Of a stretch of 9,394 nt of DNA, positions 1 through 5,817 are shown piece after piece. Every line of letters starts with the position of its first letter. Position 1 is the first letter of the stretch. The notes beneath the pieces are model-generated. The model saw only the letters and a program-made list of their open reading frames with translations, did not search any database and was not told the origin of the DNA. The DNA lies in the NCBI GenBank assembly GCA_043743145.1, contig JAYTXC010000182.1, positions 1-9,394 of the forward strand, in the 5' to 3' direction. The translations under genes and the position numbers were made by a program. The DNA is from JANYGA01 sp043743145. GTDB lineage: Bacteria; Vulcanimicrobiota; Vulcanimicrobiia; Vulcanimicrobiales; Vulcanimicrobiaceae.

Positions 1-24
1 GTTCGAATCTCCCTCTCTCCTCCA
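1..24 (+). tRNA. 3' end of a tRNA (probably tRNA-Ser), cut by the window edge
   Basis: The first 24 bases read as the T-loop (GTTCGAATC), the 3' half of the T-stem (CTCCC), the 3' acceptor strand TCTCTCC, one discriminator base (T) and an encoded CCA. The implied 5' acceptor strand GGAGAGA is typical of bacterial tRNA-Ser. The T discriminator is less usual for Ser, where G is the common base, so the amino-acid assignment is an inference. The anticodon lies outside the window. Confidence 0.75.
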
Positions 25-44
25 CGGCTCTCGTTCAACGCGCG

Positions 45-485
45 GTGTACGTGTTCGCGCTCGGCGCATCGATGTTCGCCGGGCTGATAAGCCTCGCGAC
101 GGTGCCGGTCTCCGCGGGTACGCAGAGTACGATATCGGGTCGAATCGTCCGCACCGATACGCATGCAACGATCGGCGATGCGACCGTTACGGTGCTCGTG
201 CGTTCCGGAGACCGGTTCGTCAACGTCATTCCGGATCTTCACACGCGAAACGACGGCTCGTTTTCGGCACTCGGGATCGAAGAGAGCGACGTTATCGTTT
301 CCATCACGGCGAAAGACTACGATCCGCTCGCGTGTCGGTATCATCTCTCGCCCGGCGGCCTCGTCCACGGTGACTTCACGCTGAAACGGACCCGTGCGAT
401 CGCCTCGTCGTCGGAGTCGCATGCGATGTGTCCGAGCGCACCGAGCGATGGTGGACATACCCAGACCGTCTACGACGTTCGCTAG
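45..485 (+). CDS. Small exported carboxypeptidase-regulatory-like domain protein
   Basis: A 146-residue reading frame from GTG at 45. The N-terminus is hydrophobic and ends in VPVSAG, resembling a signal peptide without a strong positive n-region. ATG at 72 is an alternative start that keeps the hydrophobic core. Residues about 28-116 have the pattern of a carboxypeptidase regulatory-like (CarboxypepD_reg, Ig-like beta-sandwich) domain: an ISGRIV strand, then DATVTV, then NDGSFSALGI, then VSITAKDYDP and a final DFTLKR strand. The tail is short, polar and rich in Ser/His. Such domains are usually non-catalytic modules of secreted or surface proteins, so no enzymatic role is proposed. No Shine-Dalgarno sequence is visible, and the start lies only 20 bases after the tRNA CCA. 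The gene converges on aroE with an 18-bp gap and no recognisable terminator. Confidence 0.6.
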   Translation: MYVFALGASMFAGLISLATVPVSAGTQSTISGRIVRTDTHATIGDATVTVLVRSGDRFVNVIPDLHTRNDGSFSALGIEESDVIVSITAKDYDPLACRYHLSPGGLVHGDFTLKRTRAIASSSESHAMCPSAPSDGGHTQTVYDVR

Positions 486-503
486 TCGCTTCAGATTCGG
501 CCG

Positions 504-1238
504 CTACGCGCGAAAATATTCGAATGCCGCGCGCGCGCTCGCCGCGAGCATCGCCGCTCCATCGACAACGTCGTCGCGACCGATCGCTTTGCCCAGGGTC
601 GCACGTGCGGCATAATTTGCATCGACGATAATCGGCGTCTGCGTCAAGACACGAGCGAGTGTTGCGTCACCGATCTCGACGCCGGGTGAGAGCGTGCTAA
701 ATACGGCGTCGTACGCGTGCGCGTTGCCCGAGCCGAGCGGCCACGCGCGCGCCGAAAGATCGCGCACGATGGCATCGGCTTTGGCTTGCGTGCGATTCCA
801 GATCGTCACGATGGCCCCGGCGCGGGACAGCGCGGCGACGGCCGCGCGTGCCGTGGGACCCGCGCCGAGCACGAGGATGTGTCGACCCGCGACATCGATG
901 AGCCCAGCCGACGCGAGCGCACCGATGGTGCCGATCCCGTCGGTGTTGTAGCCGCGAATCGTCGACCCGAGAATGAGCGTATTGACCGCACCCGTGGCGC
1001 GAGCGATGGGATCGCGCACGTCGGCACGTGCGAAGGCTTCCTCTTTCAGAGGTGTCGTGACATTGAGGCCCGTGTAGCCCGCGGCGCGCAAATCCTCGAT
1101 CGCACGCGCGCCCTCGCCCGCACGAACGCGAATGGCTTCGTACGTTCCCGCGATTGCGGCGGCATCCAGAAAGCCGCGATGCAACGCGGGGCTCGCGCTA
1201 TGTTCGACCGGATCGCCGATCACCGCAAGCTTTAGCAC
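504..1238 (-). CDS. aroE: Shikimate dehydrogenase (NADP+)
   Basis: Reduces 3-dehydroshikimate to shikimate with NADPH in the cytoplasmic shikimate pathway. The start is GTG at 1238: the family N-terminus (LKLAVIGDP) begins right there, and the upstream HAD gene stops one base before it (TGA-A-GTG), so translation is probably coupled. A weak GGCGGA lies upstream. The product is 244 residues, somewhat short for the family (about 270). Visible motifs are the shikimate-binding S14-x-S16 (EHSASP), N59 and catalytic K65 in NVTTPLK, N86 in AVNT, and D100 in NTDG. The NADP Rossmann loop is GAGPTA (125-130) and the NADP-selective motif NRT is at 148-150; Y209 is in DANY. The C-terminal GxxML motif is present (230-231), but the Gln that normally follows and contacts shikimate appears to be Ser (S234). 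All other key residues are present, so activity is expected. Paralogues such as quinate dehydrogenase or AroE-like proteins cannot be fully excluded. Confidence 0.93.
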   Translation of the reverse strand: MLKLAVIGDPVEHSASPALHRGFLDAAAIAGTYEAIRVRAGEGARAIEDLRAAGYTGLNVTTPLKEEAFARADVRDPIARATGAVNTLILGSTIRGYNTDGIGTIGALASAGLIDVAGRHILVLGAGPTARAAVAALSRAGAIVTIWNRTQAKADAIVRDLSARAWPLGSGNAHAYDAVFSTLSPGVEIGDATLARVLTQTPIIVDANYAARATLGKAIGRDDVVDGAAMLAASARAAFEYFRA

Positions 1239-1239
1239 T

Positions 1240-1914
1240 TCAACGATCCGCCGAAGCGATGAGTTCGGCGAGCGATGCGATGATGTGCGTGGGCTTTGCG
1301 CCCATCGTTTCGGCGGGCATCTTTGCGCGATTGCACCAGTGCACGCGGAAACCGAACTCGGCGGCGCCCGTCGCATCCCAGCCGTTGGACGAGACGAAAG
1401 CGATGCGCTCGGCCGTCGTCGTGAATCGTTCGCACGCGAGATCGTACACCGACGGGTGCGGTTTGAATCGGCGGACCGCGTCAACGGAGAGGACCGCATC
1501 GAAATATTTTACGATGCCGGCATTTGCGATCGTCGTCGCGATCGAGCGCGGCGTACCGTTGGAAAGAATGGCCGTTTTCGCACCGAGCTCACGCAGAGCG
1601 AGCAACGCCGGAACGACGTCGGCATACGCTGGCAACTTCGACCACGCCGCGATCGCGTTCGCGCGCTGTGCGGTGCTCGCAACGAGGCCGTGCGACGAAG
1701 CGGCGTAATCGAACGCCATCACGGTAATCGCATCGAAATCGATATAGCGGTCCATCAATGTTGCTGCGAACGTATACGAAATCTGCTTCGCGCGCCAGGC
1801 AGCCACGAACGGTTCGGGTTGCGGCGCGAACGCAGCGCAGCTCGTGCCGAGCGACGTGTAATCGACGAGCGTCCCATAGAGGTCGAATACATAGGCATCG
1901 AACGAATCGGTCAC
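1240..1914 (-). CDS. (S)-2-haloacid dehalogenase, type II (HAD superfamily)
   Basis: A 224-residue HAD-fold protein of the L-2-haloacid dehalogenase type, which hydrolyses the carbon-halogen bond of L-2-haloalkanoates through an aspartyl-ester intermediate. The start is GTG at 1914, with an excellent Shine-Dalgarno (AAGGAGA, 1926-1920) and a GTGA overlap with the yqeG stop. The frame is open further upstream, but that part lies inside yqeG. The active-site set known from Pseudomonas L-DEX YL is complete: nucleophile D11 in FDLYGT, T15, R41 in WRAKQ, S118 in SNGT, K151 in KPHP, Y157, and S175/N177/D180 in VSSNGWDATGA. This Asp-Leu-Tyr-Gly-Thr and SSNxWD combination separates it from phosphatases such as phosphoglycolate phosphatase. 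Its place between yqeG and aroE suggests a housekeeping or metabolite-repair role as much as xenobiotic use; the true substrate is unknown. Confidence 0.88.
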   Translation of the reverse strand: MTDSFDAYVFDLYGTLVDYTSLGTSCAAFAPQPEPFVAAWRAKQISYTFAATLMDRYIDFDAITVMAFDYAASSHGLVASTAQRANAIAAWSKLPAYADVVPALLALRELGAKTAILSNGTPRSIATTIANAGIVKYFDAVLSVDAVRRFKPHPSVYDLACERFTTTAERIAFVSSNGWDATGAAEFGFRVHWCNRAKMPAETMGAKPTHIIASLAELIASADR

Positions 1915-2393
1915 GTGGGTCTCCTTCCGAGCAAGATCCGTTCGAGAAAGCGCAGCACGCGCGTCCCGAGCCAATCTTTTGCGACGATGGGCTCCGTGAG
2001 AATGGCGTGGAGTCCCAAGAATTTGGCGCCGAGGACATCGGTGAAAAGCTGATCGCCGACGACGACGGTTTCGCTTCGCTCGGTGCCGAGGAGCCGCAGC
2101 GCTGCGAGAAAGCCGCGCGGCAAGGGTTTGAGCGCGCTCGAAATCCCGGGCACGCCGAGTTCGGCACTCACACGGCCGACACGATCGGTGAAATTATTCG
2201 ATACCAAACAAATCCGAAAGCCACGGTCGCGCGCGCGCGCGATCCAGTCGCGATCGACATCGGCGAGATGCTCTTGGCCATATCCGACGAGCGTGTTATC
2301 GAGATCGACGATGATGCCGCGGAAGCCACGCGCGGAGAGATCCTCGAGCGAAACGCCGGAAAGTCGCGGCGCGAAGCCGTCGGGTCGAAACAC
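1911..2393 (-). CDS. yqeG: YqeG-family HAD IIIA-type phosphatase
   Basis: A HAD-superfamily subclass IIIA phosphatase of the YqeG/Gep4-like family. The physiological substrate of the bacterial members is not well settled; the yeast relative Gep4 is a phosphatidylglycerophosphate phosphatase. From GTG at 2393 the protein has 160 residues and aligns from its first residues with the family N-terminus (FRPDGFAPRL). HAD motif I is DLDNT with D30 and D32, motif II is VSNN (S65), motif III is K89 in the KP pair, and motif IV is GDQLFTD with D114 and D119. The start is uncertain. No clear Shine-Dalgarno precedes GTG 2393. GTG at 2441 (176 residues) and GTG at 2486 (191 residues) are in frame, and the frame stays open to 2639, but the extra N-terminus shows no family resemblance. 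It is first in an operon with the dehalogenase (GTGA overlap) and aroE, and is divergent from the RNR operon. Confidence 0.85.
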   Translation of the reverse strand: MFRPDGFAPRLSGVSLEDLSARGFRGIIVDLDNTLVGYGQEHLADVDRDWIARARDRGFRICLVSNNFTDRVGRVSAELGVPGISSALKPLPRGFLAALRLLGTERSETVVVGDQLFTDVLGAKFLGLHAILTEPIVAKDWLGTRVLRFLERILLGRRPT

Positions 2394-2536
2394 GCGAAGG
2401 GCGTTGCGCGCGTTCTCCCCGCTATCCTCGGATCCACCCACAGGTCGTCCACGAAAGGAGCGTCCTCGCCCACCGGCGATCCACACCTTTTTCCGATTCT
2501 CCACCGAGCGTCCACTGGCTACTCGCAAGGAGAGAG

Positions 2537-2552
2537 ACCCAATATCTTGTAT
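2537..2552. promoter_or_regulatory. NrdR box 1 (putative), overlapping the -35 of the RNR promoter
   Basis: ACCCAATATCTTGTAT matches 13 of 16 positions of the published NrdR-box consensus (aCaCwAtATaTwGtgt). NrdR is the nucleotide-sensing zinc-ribbon/ATP-cone repressor of ribonucleotide reductase genes. The last six bases coincide with the proposed -35 hexamer TTGTAT, a usual arrangement for NrdR. The operon it precedes is an RNR, which makes the match more credible than the score alone. No nrdR gene lies in the window. Confidence 0.65.
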
Positions 2553-2575
2553 CTCGAGTGCCTCGGGTGTACTAT
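2547..2575 (+). promoter_or_regulatory. Putative sigma-70-type promoter of the nrdJ operon
   Basis: A -35-like TTGTAT (2547-2552) and a -10-like TACTAT (2570-2575) are separated by exactly 17 bases. This places transcription start near 2582, about 87 bases before the chosen nrdJ start. The hexamers are imperfect (3/6 and 4/6 matches), but their spacing and the NrdR-like boxes lying over each one support the call. Confidence 0.5.
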
Positions 2576-2584
2576 ATGACGTAC
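2569..2584. promoter_or_regulatory. NrdR box 2 (putative, degenerate), overlapping the -10
   Basis: GTACTATATGACGTAC matches 9 of 16 consensus positions, including an unbroken core (ACTATAT) and the GT at positions 13-14. Alone it would be unconvincing. It starts exactly 32 bp after box 1, the roughly three-helical-turn spacing (31-32 bp) described for tandem NrdR boxes, and covers the proposed -10 element. Confidence 0.45.
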
Positions 2585-2609
2585 CGAGCGTCGCAATTAT
2601 CTGTTTTCT

Positions 2610-2625
2610 TCGAACAGGTGTTCGA
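2610..2625. promoter_or_regulatory. LexA (SOS) box upstream of nrdJ
   Basis: TCGAACAGGTGTTCGA is a 7-bp perfect inverted repeat around two bases. It fits the mycobacterial LexA pattern TCGAAC-N4-GTTCGA exactly and the Bacillus consensus CGAACRNRYGTTYC in all but the last base. It is in the intergenic leader, about 28 bases after the inferred transcription start and 43 bases before the nrdJ start codon. LexA bound here could block initiation or elongation, so DNA damage would raise RNR expression. The regulator is inferred from the site only. Confidence 0.75.
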
Positions 2626-2655
2626 TCGCTGTCTCTCAAAATAGTTTGGCCCGAT

Positions 2656-2660
2656 GGAGG
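2656..2660 (+). promoter_or_regulatory. Ribosome binding site deciding the nrdJ start
   Basis: GGAGG, followed by T, lies 8 bases before ATG 2669. An earlier in-frame ATG at 2654 overlaps this element and has no Shine-Dalgarno of its own, so ATG 2669 is preferred. Confidence 0.75.
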
Positions 2661-2668
2661 TCCCCTCG

Positions 2669-4678
2669 ATGTCCGATCTCTCCGCCACCTCTGGCGCCGC
2701 TCTTCCGAGCGGCCTCAAAGAACCGGCTTTCGACGCGAACGCGATGCGCGTGCTCAAGGAGCGCTATTTCGCAAAAAAAGCTGATGGTACGGTCGAAAAC
2801 CCGACGGAATTCGTGTGGCGCGTCGCTTTGGCGGTCGCGCAGCCCGAGCGTGCGTACGCAGCCAAAGCCGGCCGTGATGCCGATGCCGTGGTCGATGGTG
2901 TGAGCCACGCCTTCTACGACATGATGGCGCAACGCGACTTTCTTCCCAATACGCCATGTCTCGTCAATGCCGGGCGCCCGCTTTCGATGCTTTCGGCATG
3001 CTTCGTGCTCCCGGTGCCCGACTCGATTGAAGGGATCTTCTATAACCTCAAGGCGATGGCGCTGATCCAGAAGTCGGGCGGCGGTACGGGCTTCGCATTC
3101 TCCGAACTCCGCCATCAAGGTGCGGGCGTCGATTCGACGGGGAAGGATGCTTCGGGTCCGGTCTCGTTCATGAAAGTCTTCAACGCGGCGACCGACTCGA
3201 TCAAACAAGGCGGGGTTCGTCGTGGCGCCAACATGGGCGTCCTCAAAGTCGACCATCCCGATATCTTCCACTTCATGAGTTGCAAGAAAGATCTCGACGC
3301 CGAAAACCGCGCGCTGTGGAATCGCATGAGCGATACCGGCCGCTACACCGAAGCGCAACTCTCGCACATGAAGCAAGAGCTGCTCCAAACGCAGATCAAC
3401 AACTTCAACATCTCGGTCGGCGTCACCGACGCGTTTATGAAGGCTGTCCAAGCCGACGGCGATTTCGATCTGCTCGATCCGCGTTCGAAAGTCGTCGTCC
3501 GCACGGTCAAGGCCCGCGAAATCTGGGATGCGATCATCGATGGCGCGTGGCAGAACGGCGAGCCCGGGATCCTCTTCCTCGATCATCCCGACGTCAATCC
3601 ATTGCCCGGCCTCGGCCCGATTCACGCGACCAACCCGTGCGGCGAGCAATTCTTGCACGGCTACGATTCGTGTAATCTCGGCTCGATCAACGTCGGCCAC
3701 TTCTATAACGAGCGCACGAAGGATGTCGACTGGGAGCGTCTCGCGCAGACGAGTACGCTCGCACTTCGCTTCCTCGATAACGTCATCGACGCGAACATCT
3801 ACCCGATCGATGAGATCAAGCAGATGGTCACGGGCAATCGTCGCGTCGGACTCGGGATCATGGGTTTTGCGGAACTCCTCATTGAGCTCGAGATGGCGTA
3901 CGGTTCGCCCGAAGCCATTGCCTTCGCGGGCAAATTGATGGCGTTCATTCAAGAACGTGCGATCGAAACGAGCGAGACACTCGCCCGTGAGCGCGGCGAT
4001 TTCCCGAACAAGCATCTCTCGATTTGGGCGAACGATCCCAAGCCACGTCGCAACGCCGCGCTTCTCTCGATCGCGCCGACCGGTACGATCTCGATGATCG
4101 CGGGATGTGCGTTCGGATGCGAGCCATACTTCGGCATGGCATATACGAAGCACGTCATGAAAGACAGCGAAGGCCGTCCGCAGCACCTCTACTACGTGAT
4201 CCCGCTCTTCGAAAAGATCGCGACGCGCGAAGGCTTCTTCTCGCAAGCACTCTTGGGGAAGATCGAAGAGAATCGCGGCTCGGTCAAGGGTCTCGCCGAA
4301 GTCCCCCAGATCTGGCAGAACGTCTTCACCGCGTCGTGCGACGTGACGGTCGATCAACACATCGACATGCTCGCCGCGTTCCAAAAGAATACGTGCAACG
4401 CCGTCTCCAAGACGATCAACGCACCAAACGACGACACGAAAGAAAACGTTTCGCGTGCGATCTTCCGCGCGTACGAAGCGGGCTGCAAGGGCTTCACGTA
4501 CTATCGTGACGGTTCGCGCACCGAGCAAGTTGTCACGTTCTCCAAAGACAACGATCTCGCGGGCGGCAACCGCGATATCGCCGCCGCGACGCCCGTGCAT
4601 GCGAGTGCTCCGGCGCAATCCGAAGTCGACATCTCGGCGCTCCTGGCCAAAGCCAACGCCCTTCTCGAGGTTCACTAA
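2669..4678 (+). CDS. nrdJa: Class II (adenosylcobalamin-dependent) ribonucleotide reductase, catalytic subunit NrdJa
   Basis: Reduces ribonucleotides to deoxyribonucleotides using a thiyl radical generated from adenosylcobalamin, without oxygen or a radical-bearing small subunit. The chosen start (ATG 2669) gives 669 residues; ATG 2654 would add five. Key residues, numbered from ATG 2669: redox C111 in LSACF; N322-P-C324-G-E326, where C324 is the radical cysteine and N/E assist catalysis; the second redox cysteine C335 in YDSCN; and the phosphate-binding APTGTIS near 469-475. The spacing C324 to C335 equals that of the Thermotoga enzyme. There is no N-terminal ATP-cone, so no adenylate activity site is expected. 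The protein stops after a low-complexity Ala/Ser-rich tail, and the usual C-terminal TSCPD and cysteine-tail part is encoded separately by the next gene, as in Pseudomonas NrdJab. The promoter region has NrdR-like and LexA-like sites. No cobalamin riboswitch is seen in the short leader. Confidence 0.96.
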   Translation: MSDLSATSGAALPSGLKEPAFDANAMRVLKERYFAKKADGTVENPTEFVWRVALAVAQPERAYAAKAGRDADAVVDGVSHAFYDMMAQRDFLPNTPCLVNAGRPLSMLSACFVLPVPDSIEGIFYNLKAMALIQKSGGGTGFAFSELRHQGAGVDSTGKDASGPVSFMKVFNAATDSIKQGGVRRGANMGVLKVDHPDIFHFMSCKKDLDAENRALWNRMSDTGRYTEAQLSHMKQELLQTQINNFNISVGVTDAFMKAVQADGDFDLLDPRSKVVVRTVKAREIWDAIIDGAWQNGEPGILFLDHPDVNPLPGLGPIHATNPCGEQFLHGYDSCNLGSINVGHFYNERTKDVDWERLAQTSTLALRFLDNVIDANIYPIDEIKQMVTGNRRVGLGIMGFAELLIELEMAYGSPEAIAFAGKLMAFIQERAIETSETLARERGDFPNKHLSIWANDPKPRRNAALLSIAPTGTISMIAGCAFGCEPYFGMAYTKHVMKDSEGRPQHLYYVIPLFEKIATREGFFSQALLGKIEENRGSVKGLAEVPQIWQNVFTASCDVTVDQHIDMLAAFQKNTCNAVSKTINAPNDDTKENVSRAIFRAYEAGCKGFTYYRDGSRTEQVVTFSKDNDLAGGNRDIAAATPVHASAPAQSEVDISALLAKANALLEVH

Positions 4679-4681
4679 CAC

Positions 4682-5554
4682 ATGGACGAAGCCACCGTCA
4701 AAGCGACCCTTGCGGGTCTCATCGCCAAAATCGAAACGCTTCAAAGCGAAAATGTGGAGTTGCGCGCGACGAATGTCGCGTGTGCTGCGACGGTTGGCAA
4801 ACTCGTCACGAAAGTCGAGAACCTGCAGGCGCAGACGCGCGAGATGCGCGTCGCAACGCCTGTGGCAAAGACGGTCGATTATCGCAAGCGTCCGCCTGTG
4901 ATGCGCGGGCGAACCGTCCAGTCGAACGTCGGCTGCGGTCCGCTCTACATCACGCTCAACGAAGATGAGGGCGGTCGTCCATTCGAAGTCTTCTTCAAAC
5001 TCGGCAAGAGCGGATCGTGCCAGCAATCGTACCTCGAGGCGCTCGGCGTCGCGATGTCGGTCGGCTTGCGCTACGGTGCCGATCCGCAAAAGTTCATCGA
5101 GAAATTCGAAGGCATGCGCTGCCCCAATCCCAAGATGCGCAACGCCGACGGCCCGACGACGCTTTCATGCGCCGACGGCATCTCACAAGGTCTCGCGAAG
5201 GCACTCGCCCTCGCGTTACCGATCGCCGATCTCAACCCACGCGGCGAAGCCGACGTCGTCGCGGTCGCCGAACCCCGGGTCACGTATTCGCCGGAAGATC
5301 GCGCCGAGATGGACGCAAATGCCAAATCGATCGATCTTATCAGCCATGTCCCGGCGACAAATGGCAACGGTCACGCAAATGGCGGCTCGCAGATGCAATC
5401 GCTAAAAACGATGACGGAACTCCCATCACCGAGCGTTCGCAAAGCGATGGCGACCGGTGTCGGCATGTGTCCCAAATGCGCGGGCAATCTCATCTCGCAA
5501 GGCGGCTGCATCCAGTGCTTGCAGCAATGCGGCTACGTTGGGAAGTGCTCGTAG
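4682..5554 (+). CDS. nrdJb: Class II ribonucleotide reductase accessory subunit NrdJb (TSCPD domain and cysteine tail)
   Basis: A 290-residue protein that supplies the C-terminal part of a class II RNR, expected to re-reduce the active-site cysteines of NrdJa. Residues 1-58 form a heptad-like, charged region predicted to be a coiled coil. Residues about 69-182 are a TSCPD domain: RPPVMRGRT, the conserved INEDE-like TLNEDEGGRPFEVF, KLGKSGSC, MRCPNP and LSCADGIS, where the family signature is SCPD. Residues about 185-255 are a variable linker rich in Asn/Gly/Ser. The C-terminus holds C263-x2-C266, C276-x2-C279, C283 and C289, a zinc-ribbon-like or redox tail as in full-length NrdJ. It starts three bases after the nrdJa stop and in the same frame (TAA-CAC-ATG), with GAGG at 4667-4670. 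The coiled-coil start is unlike the usual NrdJ linker and could dock on the NrdJa tail (inference). The operon ends at the terminator at 5586. Confidence 0.92.
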   Translation: MDEATVKATLAGLIAKIETLQSENVELRATNVACAATVGKLVTKVENLQAQTREMRVATPVAKTVDYRKRPPVMRGRTVQSNVGCGPLYITLNEDEGGRPFEVFFKLGKSGSCQQSYLEALGVAMSVGLRYGADPQKFIEKFEGMRCPNPKMRNADGPTTLSCADGISQGLAKALALALPIADLNPRGEADVVAVAEPRVTYSPEDRAEMDANAKSIDLISHVPATNGNGHANGGSQMQSLKTMTELPSPSVRKAMATGVGMCPKCAGNLISQGGCIQCLQQCGYVGKCS

Positions 5555-5585
5555 GGCGAAAGCGATCTGAGATCGAGACAAAAAG

Positions 5586-5614
5586 AAAGTTCGCTTGAAA
5601 AGGCGAACTTTTTT
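5586..5614 (+). terminator. Rho-independent terminator of the nrdJab operon
   Basis: A perfect 9-bp stem (AAAGTTCGC, 5586-5594, with GCGAACTTT, 5603-5611) encloses an 8-base loop and runs into six T residues (5609-5614). It lies 32 bases after the nrdJb stop. The A-rich stretch on its left side could let it work in the opposite direction too. Confidence 0.9.
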
Positions 5615-5727
5615 GATTGAGCGGCGGTGGTAACATCGTCGTCGTCAGGACGTCGCGTAGCGTACCGACAACTTCGTTGATTCCACGGCTCGATTGGTAC
5701 CTCCATCATTTAGAGGAGCCCGCTTCG

Positions 5728-5817
5728 ATGGTATTTTACCGCATCATTGTTCGCCGTCTTGCCGCGACTCTCGCTACTGTTCTTACTTTGGCGCCCGCCG
5801 CTAGCGTACGCGGATGA
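5728..5817 (+). CDS. 29-codon leader ORF coupled to the adenylate cyclase (hypothetical)
   Basis: A short frame from ATG 5728 with a good Shine-Dalgarno (GAGGAG, 5713-5718, 9-base spacing) and a stop TGA that overlaps the cyclase start as ATGA (5814-5817). The peptide is basic at the N-terminus (YRIIVRR) then hydrophobic (LAATLATVLTLAPAA), like a signal peptide or a tiny membrane peptide. The cyclase start has no ribosome binding site of its own, so the leader probably brings ribosomes to it. It may be a regulatory leader, a small membrane protein, or only a coupling device. An overlapping frame from TTG 5747 also encodes a signal-like stretch (RLSLLFLLW then AYADD); I judge that to be coincidence, though a sequencing frameshift cannot be ruled out. 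Confidence 0.45.
   Translation: MVFYRIIVRRLAATLATVLTLAPAASVRG

Noticed and set aside
1..44. tRNA 3' end as an integration (att) site
   Set aside because: No integrase, no repeated tRNA end and no island-like composition are found in the window.
1803..1816. A GAAC/GTTC-like inverted repeat inside the dehalogenase gene resembling an SOS box
   Set aside because: The arms are not separated by four bases and the site is within coding sequence, so it does not fit the LexA pattern.
1132..2579. Plus-strand frames of 273 and 306 codons over the yqeG-aroE operon
   Set aside because: They are Arg-rich shadows of three minus-strand genes with clear HAD and shikimate dehydrogenase motifs.
2394..2639. 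N-terminal extension of yqeG up to 2639
   Set aside because: It would cross the nrdJ promoter, NrdR-like and LexA-like sites, and has no resemblance to the YqeG family; the family similarity starts at about 2393.
2576..2668. Cobalamin riboswitch in the leader of the B12-dependent RNR
   Set aside because: The leader is only about 87 bases and has no B12-box-like core, so it is too short for this riboswitch.
2636..5089. An 817-codon open frame on the minus strand opposite nrdJ
   Set aside because: The translation is Arg/Asp/His/Glu-rich with no recognisable domain, while the plus strand encodes a textbook class II RNR with all catalytic motifs. Long antisense frames are common in high-GC genes.
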